This document shows, piece by piece, positions 13,805-25,537 of a stretch of DNA of 64,000 nt. The DNA lies in assembly GCA_019155185.1 (NCBI GenBank), contig CM032802.1, positions 5,308,501 through 5,372,500 of the forward strand, read 5' to 3'. Position 1 is the first letter of the stretch; each line of letters begins with the position of its first letter. Below the pieces are notes generated by a model. That model made no database searches. It saw nothing but the letters and a program-made list of their open reading frames with translations, and had not been told where the DNA came from. The position numbers and the translations under genes are program-made. Source of the stretch: Beaufortia kweichowensis. Its lineage: Eukaryota; Chordata; Actinopteri; Cypriniformes; Gastromyzontidae.

Positions 13805-15655
13805 CTGGGAGGGAGAGAGATGGAGAGAGATGGATGTTAAAGCCAGAAACAATAAAAAAGGCCTTGATCATTGAAAGATTAAAAATAACAGAAAAGTCTT
13901 TAGGTTATTGACCATCATGTCAATAAAAAACTCTTTCTTCATTTCATGGAACGCAAGAGAAGAATCTCTAAAGATTGTGGTTGATGCTTTACAACAACAC
14001 TGTCATAAAAGTATTCCATAGTTTCAAGTCTTCTGAGGACATACAATGACTTTTTAAATGTACTATTCTTGAACTTTCATACAGTTTTTGCAACATTTTT
14101 GAAGATCCAGTTCTCATTGTTGTGACTGGACGAGAAAAATTGTCCAGCAATTTCTCTTTTGTGTTCCATGAAAGCATGTTGACAGAGGTTTCATTTTTCA
14201 ACTACACTGAAAATAAGAAAAGCACTGAAAGCTTTTGGTAAATCTCCACTAAATTCAGTTCAAGGCAGATGTCATAAATGCACAGTGTTTACGATATTGC
14301 CGATGGTGTCTAAAGGGAGACAAGTGTCAAACCAGATTTAAGCATAAAATGGCCCCTGTGATCTGCAGGAGAAAGATTGTGTGTGTGAGCTGTAAGATGC
14401 CAGCTTTATTCACGTTTTGGAAATGTTGGCTCTATTTTCTCTTTAGGACAAAACCAGAGAGTACAAGAGTGTTTGAAGACTTCATGTCTACATATAATCT
14501 TATACATAATTATAAAAAATTACATTAAATTATTTGAATTATATATATGAACCTAAATTATTTGAACATATTACATTGTGCAGACCTGCAGCATTGAATA
14601 AACACAGCAATCCATTTAGCAGGTAAATTCAGCCTGTCCGATGTTTATTGTCATTATACGTAAACATACAGACAGATTGTCAGTCTTTGGCTGTTGTTTG
14701 CTTCTTGCTGTTTTAAGAAGTCATGTCAAGGTAAAAGCATTTCCGCTTTAATAAACGCCTCTGGAGATTCACTGCGCTGACATTGGTTTAGTAAACTGTA
14801 CCGAACCCTGTACAATGAGTTTCCCAAAAAAGCGTCAGAAAAACGACAAACTTTATTTAGTGATTACAAAGTTGTTCTGTCAAATCTACGTAATCTAGTG
14901 CTAGCCCTGTAAGCATGAGTGTAATGTCTCTTCCATGTCTGCTGATGTTGTATGAAGAATGCATTATTTAGAGAGGATCTGTCCGGCTCTCTCTACTTAA
15001 ATCTCTTCCCAGCACTGCAGTACGCTCTGGTACACCGAGGTGATAAGATGAAGACCTGAGTCATGCCGCTCTGCTCGTCCCGGGTGACACGGTGCGCATG
15101 TGTTTGTGTGACTGCGAGCATGACCGCATATTCTTGCATTTGACCCCACGTGTAATTGTCAGAGCTCTTTTGGTGTGTGTGTGTTTGACTGTGAGGGTAA
15201 TGGTGCATGAGTGTGTGTGTTTCGGAGGGCATGCTGATAAATACTTACAGACTGTGGATAACTCTTTTCTGTCTTTTGATTTGCTTTTGACAAACATTTG
15301 GATATGTGTTTAGTAAAAAATCATGACAAATGTAGATAAAATATTCTCTTTCTGATTCTAGTAACCACTAGTGAAAATTGCATTTTTCAACACTTTTTCA
15401 TTAGAAATAGTAATTTTACTGATAAAGCACACTTAAAAATGATCTTGAATATTAAAAATATCGTCACACAAGAAAGTGTGGATTGAAACAGACCCATATA
15501 CTGCAGTAACCTAACTTACCAAACAGTTTAAATATATTTAAATGCTTGTCAAAATGTAAACTAAAGTCCAAAATGGCACATTTTACAACATTATTATGAA
15601 GTTTTGGGACTTAAACGGTCACTGATATCATACACGAATACAGAGTACAAAATAA

Positions 15656-15808
15656 TAACCTCTCATTAAGTAAAATAAAGATCTGATCTATCCAGCACCT
15701 GAGGTCATCAAAGTCATTACAGAGACTTCCCAGAGAGCATCTACTCGCTGGTCTAAATGGAGGATAAAATTGTTTGTCATCTGCATAGCAGTGATACAAA
15801 TTAATATG
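15656..15808 (-). pseudogene. LINE reverse-transcriptase remnant with YADD motif
   Basis: A minus-strand open stretch encodes LYHCYADDKQFY with the YADD catalytic signature at 15776-15787. About 25 residues later come DLRCWIDQIF and LLNERL. This order (HCYADDTQLYL, then LxxCLxDIxxWMxxNFLxLNExKTE) is the palm region of fish L2/CR1-like non-LTR reverse transcriptases. The neighbouring residues on either side do not match, so only a fragment of the palm survives. It sits in the intron between the two lrfn3 coding exons, same strand as the gene. Confidence 0.7.
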
Positions 15809-16884
15809 TAAAAAAGGGGTGTACAGTGGGTTGACTGTTTGCAAGGTTGATAATGATAATAAAGTTACGCTGGAAAAGATGTCTGTGGCATGACATGAGA
15901 GATAAACGTGCAATGGAGGGTTTAATGTAAGAGGCAATTTCAGATAACTATGATAAGGACACAGGTTGGAGATGAGACAGGTGGAGGTTTTATCCCAGAG
16001 ACATCACACATTGAAGGTGAAATCCATGAACTGTTGTCCCAGATTGGTGTTATTTAAGTTAATATGACATGGCTGCATTTATATACCGTACATATAGTAA
16101 TCACAATCTTTAGGACTAATAAATAACATAAATTTACTTAAATACACTTTAAGTGACTATTGATCAATGTAACAGATTGCCCTAGTACTGTGGGTTTTGA
16201 CACAATTTGCATTTTTATCTCCACACATTGTCTTATGTTTTCTAAACAAATAAACACTGTGAATAGTAAGTGCTAGACTTTGGATCTGTGCTGTTACAGT
16301 ATCATGTGCTAATGAGCAGGTGCATGAATCTCTTTTCTGTGTATTCCTTTTGATCCCATTTGACAAGGATATATAGGGAGCAGAATTAATCTCATTCCTG
16401 GAAGTCTTTGGTCTTTTAAGTTACGGAGGGTCAGGCTAGCTGAACCCTTATCTCTGAGCTGTCACTGTATATAGTGAGGAGCTATTTGGCACAGAAACTC
16501 TGTCACTGTCATCTGGAGGAATTAGAACATCTTTATTACCCACTTAAATCTGCCTTAAATAAGAAATGTGAATATGCAGCGCTGCAATAACCAGCATTTT
16601 GATTAGGTTTTCTATGCAAAACAGCCAAACTGCATGAAAAAACATGAAAAATAGAGACTAAGACAGATATTTATTGTTTATATTTAATACAATTTCAATT
16701 AATTTAGGTAACATTTTTAACCTTACGCAAAACAGTCTGTACATTTGCTTAGATTTAGGGATGTTTTTAATTAACGCCAAGAACAAAAACATGCTTTTTT
16801 GCATTGGTCTATAATTATAGAAAAGCTTTCCAAACTTGCATGCCTGTGTATTTATATCTAACTTTTAATTACAATTCAAAGAAA

Positions 16885-17040
16885 AAGTTTTTTGTAACCC
16901 TTTACAATAAGGTTGTATATGTAGTACCATTAGTAAATGCATTAGCTAACAATGAGCAATACAGTTTTTTAGCATTTATTAATTTTGTTCGTGTTAGTTC
17001 ATTGTGCATTAAATAATGTAACAAGTTTTAATTTTAAAAA
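16885..17040. repeat. interspersed repeat beginning CCCTTTACAATAAGGTT
   Basis: AACCCTTTACAATAAGGTTG, followed by several TTAGTAAATGCATTAGCTAA-like motifs and an A/T-rich end, resembles a common cyprinid DNA-transposon-derived repeat (TTTACAATAAGGTTCATTAG...). It lies in the lrfn3 intron beside another foldback. Confidence 0.6.
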
Positions 17041-17057
17041 TTTATTATTAAATGCTA

Positions 17058-17182
17058 AAATTCTGGGTTATTTTTAACACATGGTTGGGTCAAAAAGTTA
17101 TATTAAAATGTCCATATTTGACCCAACCATGGGTTGTAACAATCCAGCATAGGTTAATTTATAACCCAACATCGACCCAATC
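17058..17182. mobile_element. foldback MITE-like element rich in TGGGTT / AACCCA
   Basis: A perfect 15-bp inverted repeat, CATGGTTGGGTCAAA at 17080-17094 and its complement at 17117-17131, lies within CTGGGTTATTTTTAACAC and TTATAACCCAACATCGACCC. The pattern matches the zebrafish-type MITEs with internal TGGGTTATTTTTAACCCA. It is in the lrfn3 intron. Confidence 0.6.
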
Positions 17183-19709
17183 GACATCAATAAATTAGTA
17201 GGAAAGTCCATTTGAAACATACTAATCCAGTTTAATTTCATTTCAAACATATATTAAGCTGTTTTTTGAAGTGAAAAACATTTGTTTTAAGTGAGCATTT
17301 GCAGAGAACATGAATATTGATATAAATACACTTCATCTGACTTGCAATTGCACATCCTCATTTCACGCTGTGCACGCTGTGCCTCCAGCAGTTTTCCTAT
17401 TAGACATGACTTTAAATTTAACCTGTCTTCACCTACAGCACACACTTCACATTCTCCTCCCAGTCTCAGTTTCTCAGACACAATGTTTAACTCATTTCTA
17501 CTCGTACCCAGCCCTCTGTCAATAGGGAGTCCGGTGCATGCCTTCTTAATTGATTCTGAAAGACTTTTAGATTACTCTGCAGCTCTATAAACCAATGAAC
17601 TCCCTTTGCCTTTTTCCATAATTAATAGCAAATTGCTTTCTGTATGTATCTTTTCTTCTCTCTTAATCTATCCATAGGGATTACTGCAGGAGTTAATTAC
17701 ATCCTTACATATCCCTTCAATGAGAAATCATGGTAGTCGCTGACAGTGGGGCCATGGCTGAATTTTAAAAAGGGGAAATTAATGTAGTCAGACCTGTGTG
17801 GTTTATTTAATCTCTGTAACAGCTGAAATGTAGTGCGTTTGTAAAAAGACCATTAGATTAAAACAGAATAGAGGAGGCAATTGACCTTACGTTGAGCTCC
17901 GTCCCCTCGATCAGAAAAGCTTTTCAACACGCTTTACATCAAACAAGTTACTATCAGATCTATTATGTTCTGAATCAATGAATAAATAGACAAATAAATG
18001 TTATACTGTACATGTTAGTCTGGAATGATGTTGTGGAAAAGAAAAAACAATCTATCCTCTCCAATTAATTTTCCCATTAGGGTGGATGTTAAAACTGTCG
18101 GAAGGCTAACGTTTTTAAAGCTAGCTTAGCATCAAAAGCACAGTATCTCCATATATTACATAGAAAGAAAATTCTGTTTTGAATTGGAGACAGTTGAAAG
18201 TCAATGCAAATTTCCCATCATTGTTATCTATCAGAAGCATCTGAAGCGCATGAGAACGCTTGACTCGCAACTTGTATTGTTATTCTGTTATTATTGTCTT
18301 CCTCAGCACACCTGCGGAAAATAACAGACGGCGTGATTTATTGAAGGATGTCAATACAACCGCTTGCGCTTTGTGTCTTCGAAAATCCAGTTTAAATTGT
18401 TTCAGATAAAATCAGGCTGAAACCATTACCTATAAAGCCAATCATTCTGTGCACAAATGAAAATCATTCAAGAGCTTTTCAGACACCTTGAGCATATATC
18501 TTAAAACAGCTGGTGCCGTTGGGAAGAATCCTTTCATTACACAGAAAGAAAATCTATTTAGTATAGCTGTATTTCATATATTGCTTTCATGATATTATGT
18601 GTCTGTTTTGGGATGGCAGTCATCGAGGGCCATTTATATTCATCAGTGGAATTTCAATGTTTCATCCACTATCTGAATAGGATTCTGCCATATGCCATTA
18701 CCACCCCAGTCACTGAAGCCAGCCTTTCCCTTTGAACAAAGATGGAATCAATTTGTTTATCTAATGCAGAATTACCCAGATTCAAAACACATTTTGGTGG
18801 ATAGACCGTCCACAGTATTCTCTCAGAAGCTGGAATAGTTTGAAAAGGGGACAGTGCCAATGCACATCACCTGCAAAGCTTTGAAATACACGGAGTCAGC
18901 ATTTCATACCTTTCAAGTATGATTTATGATTTTTCAATTATGATCATTAGTATGGACTTTCAAGCAATCTTTATTTTGCTTGACTTCAAAATGAGATAGG
19001 CACACACAAAAAGTCTATATTTATTTATACATACATATATAGGGAAAAAAGTTAAATAAATTGTTTACTAGAAGACTCATGGGGAGTGACATTCAAAGTG
19101 TGACAGATCTACAGTACAAAATGTAGTGGATTTCCATCCTTTATGTAAGTAATATAGCCTCCAAACACTATGCAAATTTCACAAATAAATGTGTGGGATT
19201 TTCTGCATTCTGGCATTGATTGTAACTGTTTTACAAGGTGGCTAATTCATACGAATTCATATGATCTCATTCATTGTTTTTTTTACCTGTGACAGTTATG
19301 GCTATGGGTAAGGCTTCATTATTGCTTGTTTCTGATTCACTGTACAAATTCACATGGGATCAGGCAGTTAAAAAAAATAAAATATATTTCCAACTAGGGT
19401 CTCTTTGTGAATCTCTGCCATTTTCACCACTGACTATAAGCAACGCCCTATCAGTTCACCTAATTAAATGCCTTTCAGCTAACATAATTAAACCCTTCAT
19501 TTTCATGTCATATTTCATTTTCTTTCTCTATTGCAGCTATATTCTTTACTAGTCAGAATCAATGAGTCAAAACTAAAATATCTTAAGGGTAATGTGTGTC
19601 CTTTTCATAATGATAGTTTCACAGAAAGAGTCTAGAAACAGACCATAACCTATAGGCCTTGAGGAAATTAAGTGTAAAACTATTACTGTCAGTTTAATGT
19701 TCATTTAAT

Positions 19710-20068
19710 TTAAAACCTGTTAACTGTCACTGTTCCTCAGGAGGGACACCTATGGTATTTCCCTATTATTTATAATATTTCAATGTTAAATTTTATTCTA
19801 ATCATGACAAACTAAAAACTGACGGACAGGAATAAGACTGAAGATGAAATATTTGACACATTCTTATAACAATAAACATAAACAAAAATAATAATTTAAA
19901 AAATGTTAACGTTACTGTAATTTATAAAAAAATACCTAAAATGATTTTTTTAAGACTTAAAAATGTTTGAAAAAATATCTAATATCTAAAAATAAAAAAA
20001 TGTAGTTCAGCAGTGCATTTTCATGTGTATATTCAATTTCTGCTGTGACAGTTATCAGGTTAAAATAA
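19710..20068. mobile_element. MITE-like element, copy 1 of 2 (about 360 bp, AACCTGTTAACTGTCAC termini)
   Basis: The left end reads AACCTGTTAACTGTCACTG, and the right end (GTGACAGTTATCAGGTT) is its near-perfect inverse. The AT-rich interior shares ordered blocks with 42325-42665, including ACAATAAACATAAACAAAAA, AAATACCTAAAAT, GTAGTTCAG and GTGCATTTTCATGTGTAT. Two copies in the same order with inverted ends identify it as a non-autonomous DNA element. It ends about 160 bp inside the intron from the lrfn3 exon 1 donor. Confidence 0.75.
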
Positions 20069-20229
20069 AAAATATATAAAAATTATAATAATTAAAAAAT
20101 AATACTATAACATTATAAATGTATAAATATTATAATAATAGTATAAATGTAAATGCTGATTAATTATAAAATGAAAGACATTCATAACAATCCTGCTGCA
20201 CACATAACAGACACCAGTTACTGACTCAC

Positions 20230-21596
20230 CTGTATATGAGAATGTCATCAGTGGAGCTGTTGTACTGGATCTGGTACATGCGCACCCTGGGGATGTGACT
20301 TTGCGCAGGCCAGCGGATCATCACTGAGCTTGAGGTTATTTCTGAGACACTAACGCGCTGGTCAGCACGTGCTTGCCCTCCACTACCGCTACTGTTAGAC
20401 TTTATGGAAGTAGGCATGTCAGAGGGTCCCGGTTCGGGATCTAGTTTGGGATCATAATGCGGCGAGGGGTTTACTACTAATTCCACCGGTGCAGTGGCCT
20501 CACCCGCTGCATTAGAGGCTATACAGGTGAACACACCTGAATCTGCCACCGTGGCTGTTAAGATATCGAGAGAGCCGTTTTCATAGCATATGGTGCGCGA
20601 TGTGTTGCCAATCAGCTTCCCGTCGGGACTGACCCAGTGAACGGTCGGCTCGGGGTCTCCGATGGCCCGGCACCGCAGGCTGACCTCTTGACCCTCCATC
20701 ACAAACATCTTTGAGGTGTGGCGGGTGATCATGGGGGGCTCGCACACAAACTCCTCCTCCCGAATGGTCCAGAAGTACTTCCCGGCGAGCTCCCGCGGGG
20801 ACGCGCAGGTCTCCAAATCGTCTTCCCGGGTGAGGCGTCGTAGCCAAACCAACTCGCAGTTGCAGTGCAGCGGGTTTCCGCCAAAGCTGAGCACCAGCGC
20901 TGTCAATGGTGAGCCTTTCATTTTTGCATAAACAGGGATGCGTAGGAAGAGAGGGTCTGGAGGGATTTTCTTTAGCTTGTTAGATGTCATATCCAGTCTG
21001 GCCAGTTTGTGTAGATTAGAAAATATCCCCTCAGGCACAAAATCAATGAGATTGTGGTCCAGACTCAGGGTGTTGACGCTGGCGAGCATACCTACAGTGT
21101 CCCACGGTAAATCCACCAGATTGTTATAAGACAGATCTAGATCCTCTAGAGTCTCTAAGAAATCCTGGAAGGCTCCATCTGAGATACTGTGAAGCTGGTT
21201 GTTGGCGAGTATGAGGTGACGTAGATTAACCAGCCCCTGCAAGTGTGTGTCATCCAGAACCGTCAGTCGGTTGCCGTCCAGATGCAACGCGTGCAGATCC
21301 TGCAAGTCGGCAAAGGCATAAGGTCTGATCTGGCTGATGGTGTTCCGGGAAAGCGTGAGGTGTATGAGACTGCTCATGTTAGCGAAGTCTCTGTGGCGCA
21401 GGGTGGTGATGAAGTTATCCATCAGTCGCAGCTCGGCGGTCTGCCGGTCGATATTAGGCGGAACGAAGAGCAGGCCGGTTTTGGCACACAGCACGGTGAA
21501 GGAGGGCAGTAGGTTCTGGCAGGTGCAGCGCTTGGGGCACTGCATAGCATAGGACGGCAAGGCGAACAGAGCTAGGCATAGAATCAGCCTCTCCAT
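20230..21596 (-). CDS. lrfn3: lrfn3 (SALM4) coding exon 1: signal peptide, LRR, Ig, start of FNIII
   Basis: This exon encodes residues 1-455 plus two bases of codon 456 of a synaptic adhesion-like molecule, a single-pass membrane protein of neurons. Domains seen: signal peptide about 1-17; LRRNT with Cys20, 24, 26 and 37; about six LRRs over 53-217; LRRCT from the NPLHCNCEL motif (Cys245, 247, 264, 285); an Ig domain with Cys309, Trp321 and Cys358; then FNIII from about 412. N-glycosylation sequons occur at Asn73, 331, 340, 401 and 446. The ATG at 21594-21596 starts a clean signal peptide. The exon ends in a canonical donor, AG|GTGAGT, phase 2. I prefer LRFN3 over LRFN1, 2, 4 or 5 because of family-specific stretches recalled from the human paralogs: HLDGNRLT, NLRHLIL, ALVLSFGGNPLHCNCELVW and DDILIYRMIPA. 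In mammals SALM4 is reported to act in cis on SALM3 and restrain excitatory synapses; that role here is inferred by homology. Confidence 0.9.
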
Positions 21597-21606
21597 GGGT
21601 GCACTC
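21597..21606 (-). other. lrfn3: lrfn3 5' UTR remnant of coding exon 1, with splice acceptor just upstream
   Basis: On the minus strand TCTGTTTGTTGCAG (ending at 21607) precedes GAGTGCACCC and then the ATG. This is a textbook polypyrimidine tract plus AG, so the translated part is preceded by an intron and at least one more 5' exon lies at higher coordinates. The reading frame across these ten bases is open (AGT GCA CCC ATG). Confidence 0.75.
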
Positions 21607-23508
21607 CTGCAACAAACAGAGCAGAAATAGAAAAGGTTTAGCTCTCATGCTGGTCATCTCCGGTCTGTCTTTGAATCTCTCTTTCTCACACACGCACACA
21701 CACAGAGAAGAAATAAAGAGCTCCACAAAGTGCCTCTCGCTCTCACATGCACAGGCACGGTAAAGAGAACAATTTTATTAAACATGCAAAAACTGTCGGA
21801 CATGTGAGGACACATTTATATTAATCAGTGAAAGGTAAAACTGAACAGGCATTACTGCCAGTAGTGAGGTTATACTGTATGATACCTACTATCATATATT
21901 ATTACATTTGCAAATGCCCTAAACTAAATTTACATTTGCCTTCGTGCAAATTACCATAATCAAATTAGCAAATTAACATTTCTGGAGTCTGTGGTTTCCA
22001 CATCTGCGGTTACAATTAGGCATATCACACGAGAAACAGATAATTCCAGCTTTAGCATGCATAAAAAAACGTATTAAAAAAAGTGCTAGGAATGAAGTAT
22101 GGCGGTTCTGTCACAGACATGCCGCTGTGAAACTCCGAAATTGCTTATTTAATCTCACCATAGCTGATGTTAAACACAAGATTACTAGATATTATTCCAC
22201 AGTCTGGATGTGTTATGCTGGCATCTATTTTGGCGTTATATAAAACCGGCTCTCATAGCATACGCAGAATCTGCAGATGGAGAAGTGAGAGAGATAGTGG
22301 AGGAGATGGGGGAGGTTGTTGGATGGTGGCAGCTACAGTTTCCGAGACAAACGAAGGAGAGAGACCGAGAAGACAGACCTGGAGGACGTTTCCTTCAACA
22401 GCTTGGTTTTAATAGCCCTCCGCAGTTTGAAAGTCAGGATATTTGACACCCGCCTCTGCCCCCCAGAAATTCATATGTGAACCGCAAGGCGATAAAACAG
22501 CCGTGAGAATATGAATTATTGTTCTACGCCACTGCTTCGCATGAATGTTAATATTTGTGGCGCTTTGTTTATTGGTTCTTCATACCCTTCCGTTTTAATA
22601 ACTTTTATGTAAAAGCACATAAATGTGATTATTTTTACTTCTGGCAAAAGCCACACTGAATATCAAGAGGTTCGGGACGGGGTGATGAAAAGCACTTATC
22701 TGCAGGGGGATCTTTTTGCATTCTCAGCCAGTAGGGGGAAACATCGAGCTTCAGCCTGGGTAAACGTCTGGGTCGACTGGCACGAATAGCACCCACAAAG
22801 TGCTTGAGCGAGAGATGGTGGTGCGGTGTGATGCATTCAGGCGAGCGTAAGCCCCCTCTCTCCATTACACACAAAAAACAGAGTCACGGAAACCCTCAAG
22901 AGAGGGCCATTATCCAGACAACTAACTAAGAACAGCACTAAGGTAAAGCAAACAGGAAGCCGGTCTCTCTCTCTACTTTGAAACCGTAGCATCAGCTTTT
23001 TAGAGGCTGATGGGACAGATATACACTAAAGCACTTCATAGCCGTGCACTTGCCCACCCAGATATTAAATGTAAAGCCTTGCATCTCACATATAGCTTGA
23101 GTTGAATGCTTGCCAAATATTGCACTACGGAAACTAAAACACATCTTCTACATCATCCTCCATACCAGTTATATTATTTCAGAGCGAGCACAGGCCGAAT
23201 TACAGGAAAACAAAGAATGATTAAAGTATGTGAAAGCACCTTCTTGAACCCATGCTGATGTTTAAATTAAGAAGAAAACTGGTAACGTGACACTTGGCTG
23301 TGTTGTGTCATTAGGACTAAATCTGAAAAATGATGTGTTTGTAATAAATGGGTTTATTCTGCATGAGGTAAATGAGTTTATTGAAGAAATCAAATAAATA
23401 AGTAATGGGTAGACCAACTGCAGTTCAATTACAGAAAAAAAAATCTTTAAACAGGTTTTAATTGGTACAAGATGAAATGTCAACATGGTCAAGAATTTAC
23501 CCTGGAAA

Positions 23509-23603
23509 CTCTCTCCCTCTCTCCCTCTCTCTCTCTCTCTCTCCCTCTCTCTCTCTCCCTCCCTCTCTCTCTCTCTCTCTCTCTTACACTCTCTCTCTCT
23601 CTC
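23509..23603 (+). repeat. (CT)n microsatellite with CCCT interruptions
   Basis: About 95 bp of CT units broken by CC steps and by TTACA at 23585. The open frames here that encode only Ser/Leu runs are products of the repeat. Confidence 0.95.
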
Positions 23604-25360
23604 ACGCTTGCTCTGGCTCTCTCAGCTCTGCAAATCGGCAGAATTCATTAATATTTTAGAGAGGACACAGGCAGCTGTGTGGATATTTGACACAGTGGGT
23701 AAAAATTAACCCCTGGCGTGCTGGAACATTTCATAGCCAGAATACAGAAAAACATCCCAATCCTGCATTAATATCTAAATATTGTACATTAAAGGGTCAT
23801 GAATACAAAACCAACTTCATGTTTGTGGGGGATATTCTGCAGTGATGTTTTAGATATTTTGTAACAATCAAGGCTGTTTGATTTTACAGTTCATGGAGGT
23901 GGTTTATGCAGGTGGTTAATCAGAAGAAATACAATGCTTGTCAACATTCATGAGCAATGATTATACAATTACTGATGATCTACTGTTGGTAGTTTACACA
24001 AAAATCACATTTCAATGTAGATGTTACTGTACTGGAACTTCTACATCTACAACTATATCTATGCAACACATTTCTGTAAAAAAGGCAATTCCTGCAAACA
24101 TTGTTTATAAGTTAAATTTACTCTAGGTCTCTTTGCGATTATCATCATATGAAAAGCTTTTAGTCTCTGTATAGTTGTACATAGAAACCCTGAAATTTGT
24201 CCTTTCGTTTTCATATGACAATGAATCAGAACATTTTCTTTTATTCTTTAACTATTGTGTGCAAGATAAAGTAGATGCTGTTCTGCTCTCTCCAGCTTTT
24301 TAAAGAATTCAGGGCTTTTGAATTGAAATGCTGCTTGTTCTTATTTGTGGGATCCTGATGAAATAAGCCATTCAATAAAAGAACATGCCAAGTGTGAATT
24401 CGTTTTAATCAGATAAGCTATAAATGTATCCTAAATACCACACAGAAGTTAAGTTAGCCCAAAGGAATGAAAAAGCTCAAGTGAGACCACTTTATTGTCT
24501 CAGCTGTTTTTCCAAGACAGCAATTAGATTAAATAGAAAGGAAAATCTTAAGTCTCCTGCATTATAGATTTTTCTCCTGAGAAACAGGCACTAGTAATCT
24601 CACATGTCTTCTGTAGAGATTTAGACGAGATCTTAACAGCATCTTACACATTTGCCAAGATATCACCAAATAACCCTATCCTCTCCACATGAACGTTATA
24701 GGTTTATATTATGCACAAGTCCAGTATTACTGTCTAGTATTCCCCTGGACAACAAAACAAAACAATGACTGTATCCATTTTCAGTGCCAGTGTATTTGTG
24801 TACTTCCTTCTTCCCTACCTCAATTTCTCGCTCTTGCTTTGCTCTCTTTCTTTGCTCATTTACAGCAGGATAAACAGCAGAAGTAGGCTGTGGTATTTAA
24901 ACATAGGAAGACCTCTTCACTGCCCTCACCCTGACTAACACCGCCGTCCTCAAAGACACTGCCTGTTTTCACTCGAATGTCACTCAGATACCTGAGGATA
25001 ACTGTCAACTTTCACTTGCTACTAGCATACTAAGGATGATTTGATAACCCATCCAGCTGCTTTAGTACACTGCAAATCATCTTTTTCTGAAACATTGTTT
25101 TATCAGTAAAAGATTCTCTTGGGAAGCAAAATTGAGTGGAGAGATATAAGTATATAAGACTTGTTTTCAGAGAATAACAAACTTTAGTGAGGTTTATGCA
25201 TCAAATATGAAAATAAAACAACAAATAGTAATAATAAATAAACAATACACATGTCCTCAAGTGTGCCTTTGTGTGTGTATATGAATGATGAATAAACAAC
25301 AGGCCAAAAAATTATGTTATATTGGTATGCTATATTTAGGTTATATTATGTTACAGTTTT

Positions 25361-25537
25361 TTTTCCCTCTGCCTTTTTCAGACAGGAAAGTGTAGATAGA
25401 CAGGAAGTGAATTGGGAGGAGAGAGAGGGTAGTGGGCTTGGAAAGGACGCCAGAGCCGGGATTCAAACTCGTGTCGCCATGCGCAGTTGCGCTGTATATG
25501 TGTCTGGAGCGTTGTCCACTCAGCCACAGGCTCCGAC
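25361..25537 (-). mobile_element. tRNA-derived SINE with intact A box and 13-bp target-site duplication
   Basis: On the minus strand the head reads GGAGCCTGTGGCTGAGTGGA; TGGCTGAGTGG fits the A-box consensus exactly. GAGTTTGAATCCCGGCTC gives a B box with one change. A body with CACATATACAGCGCAACTGC and CCAATTCACTTCCTGTC follows, and then an A-rich 3' end. ATGTTACAGTTTT occurs at 25348-25360 and again at 25538-25550, directly abutting the element: a perfect 13-bp target-site duplication. No protein is encoded. Confidence 0.85.

Larger units (their letters stand above)
13805..20229 (-). other. lrfn3: lrfn3 intron between the two coding exons
   Basis: It is bounded by GTGAGT (donor, 20224-20229) and CCCTCCCAG (acceptor, ending 13805), 6425 bp. 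It contains the LINE remnant, a (GT)-rich stretch at 15165-15220, two intergrading repeats at 16885-17182 and the MITE at 19710-20068. No alternative coding exon is evident. Confidence 0.8.

Noticed and set aside
13255..21596. Identification of the gene as lrfn1
   Set aside because: RWPAQ, the SNVCSQTNGG motif and FDGGYGAL recall LRFN1. However, the LRR/LRRCT stretch with ALVLSFGGNPLHCNCELVWLR, the DDILIYRMIPA junction, the short tail and the missing ESTV end fit LRFN3 better.
22635..22874. Minus-strand frame of 79 codons with basic stretches
   Set aside because: It includes a CCAGTAGGGGGAAAC motif common in fish repeats, and has no homology that I recognise.
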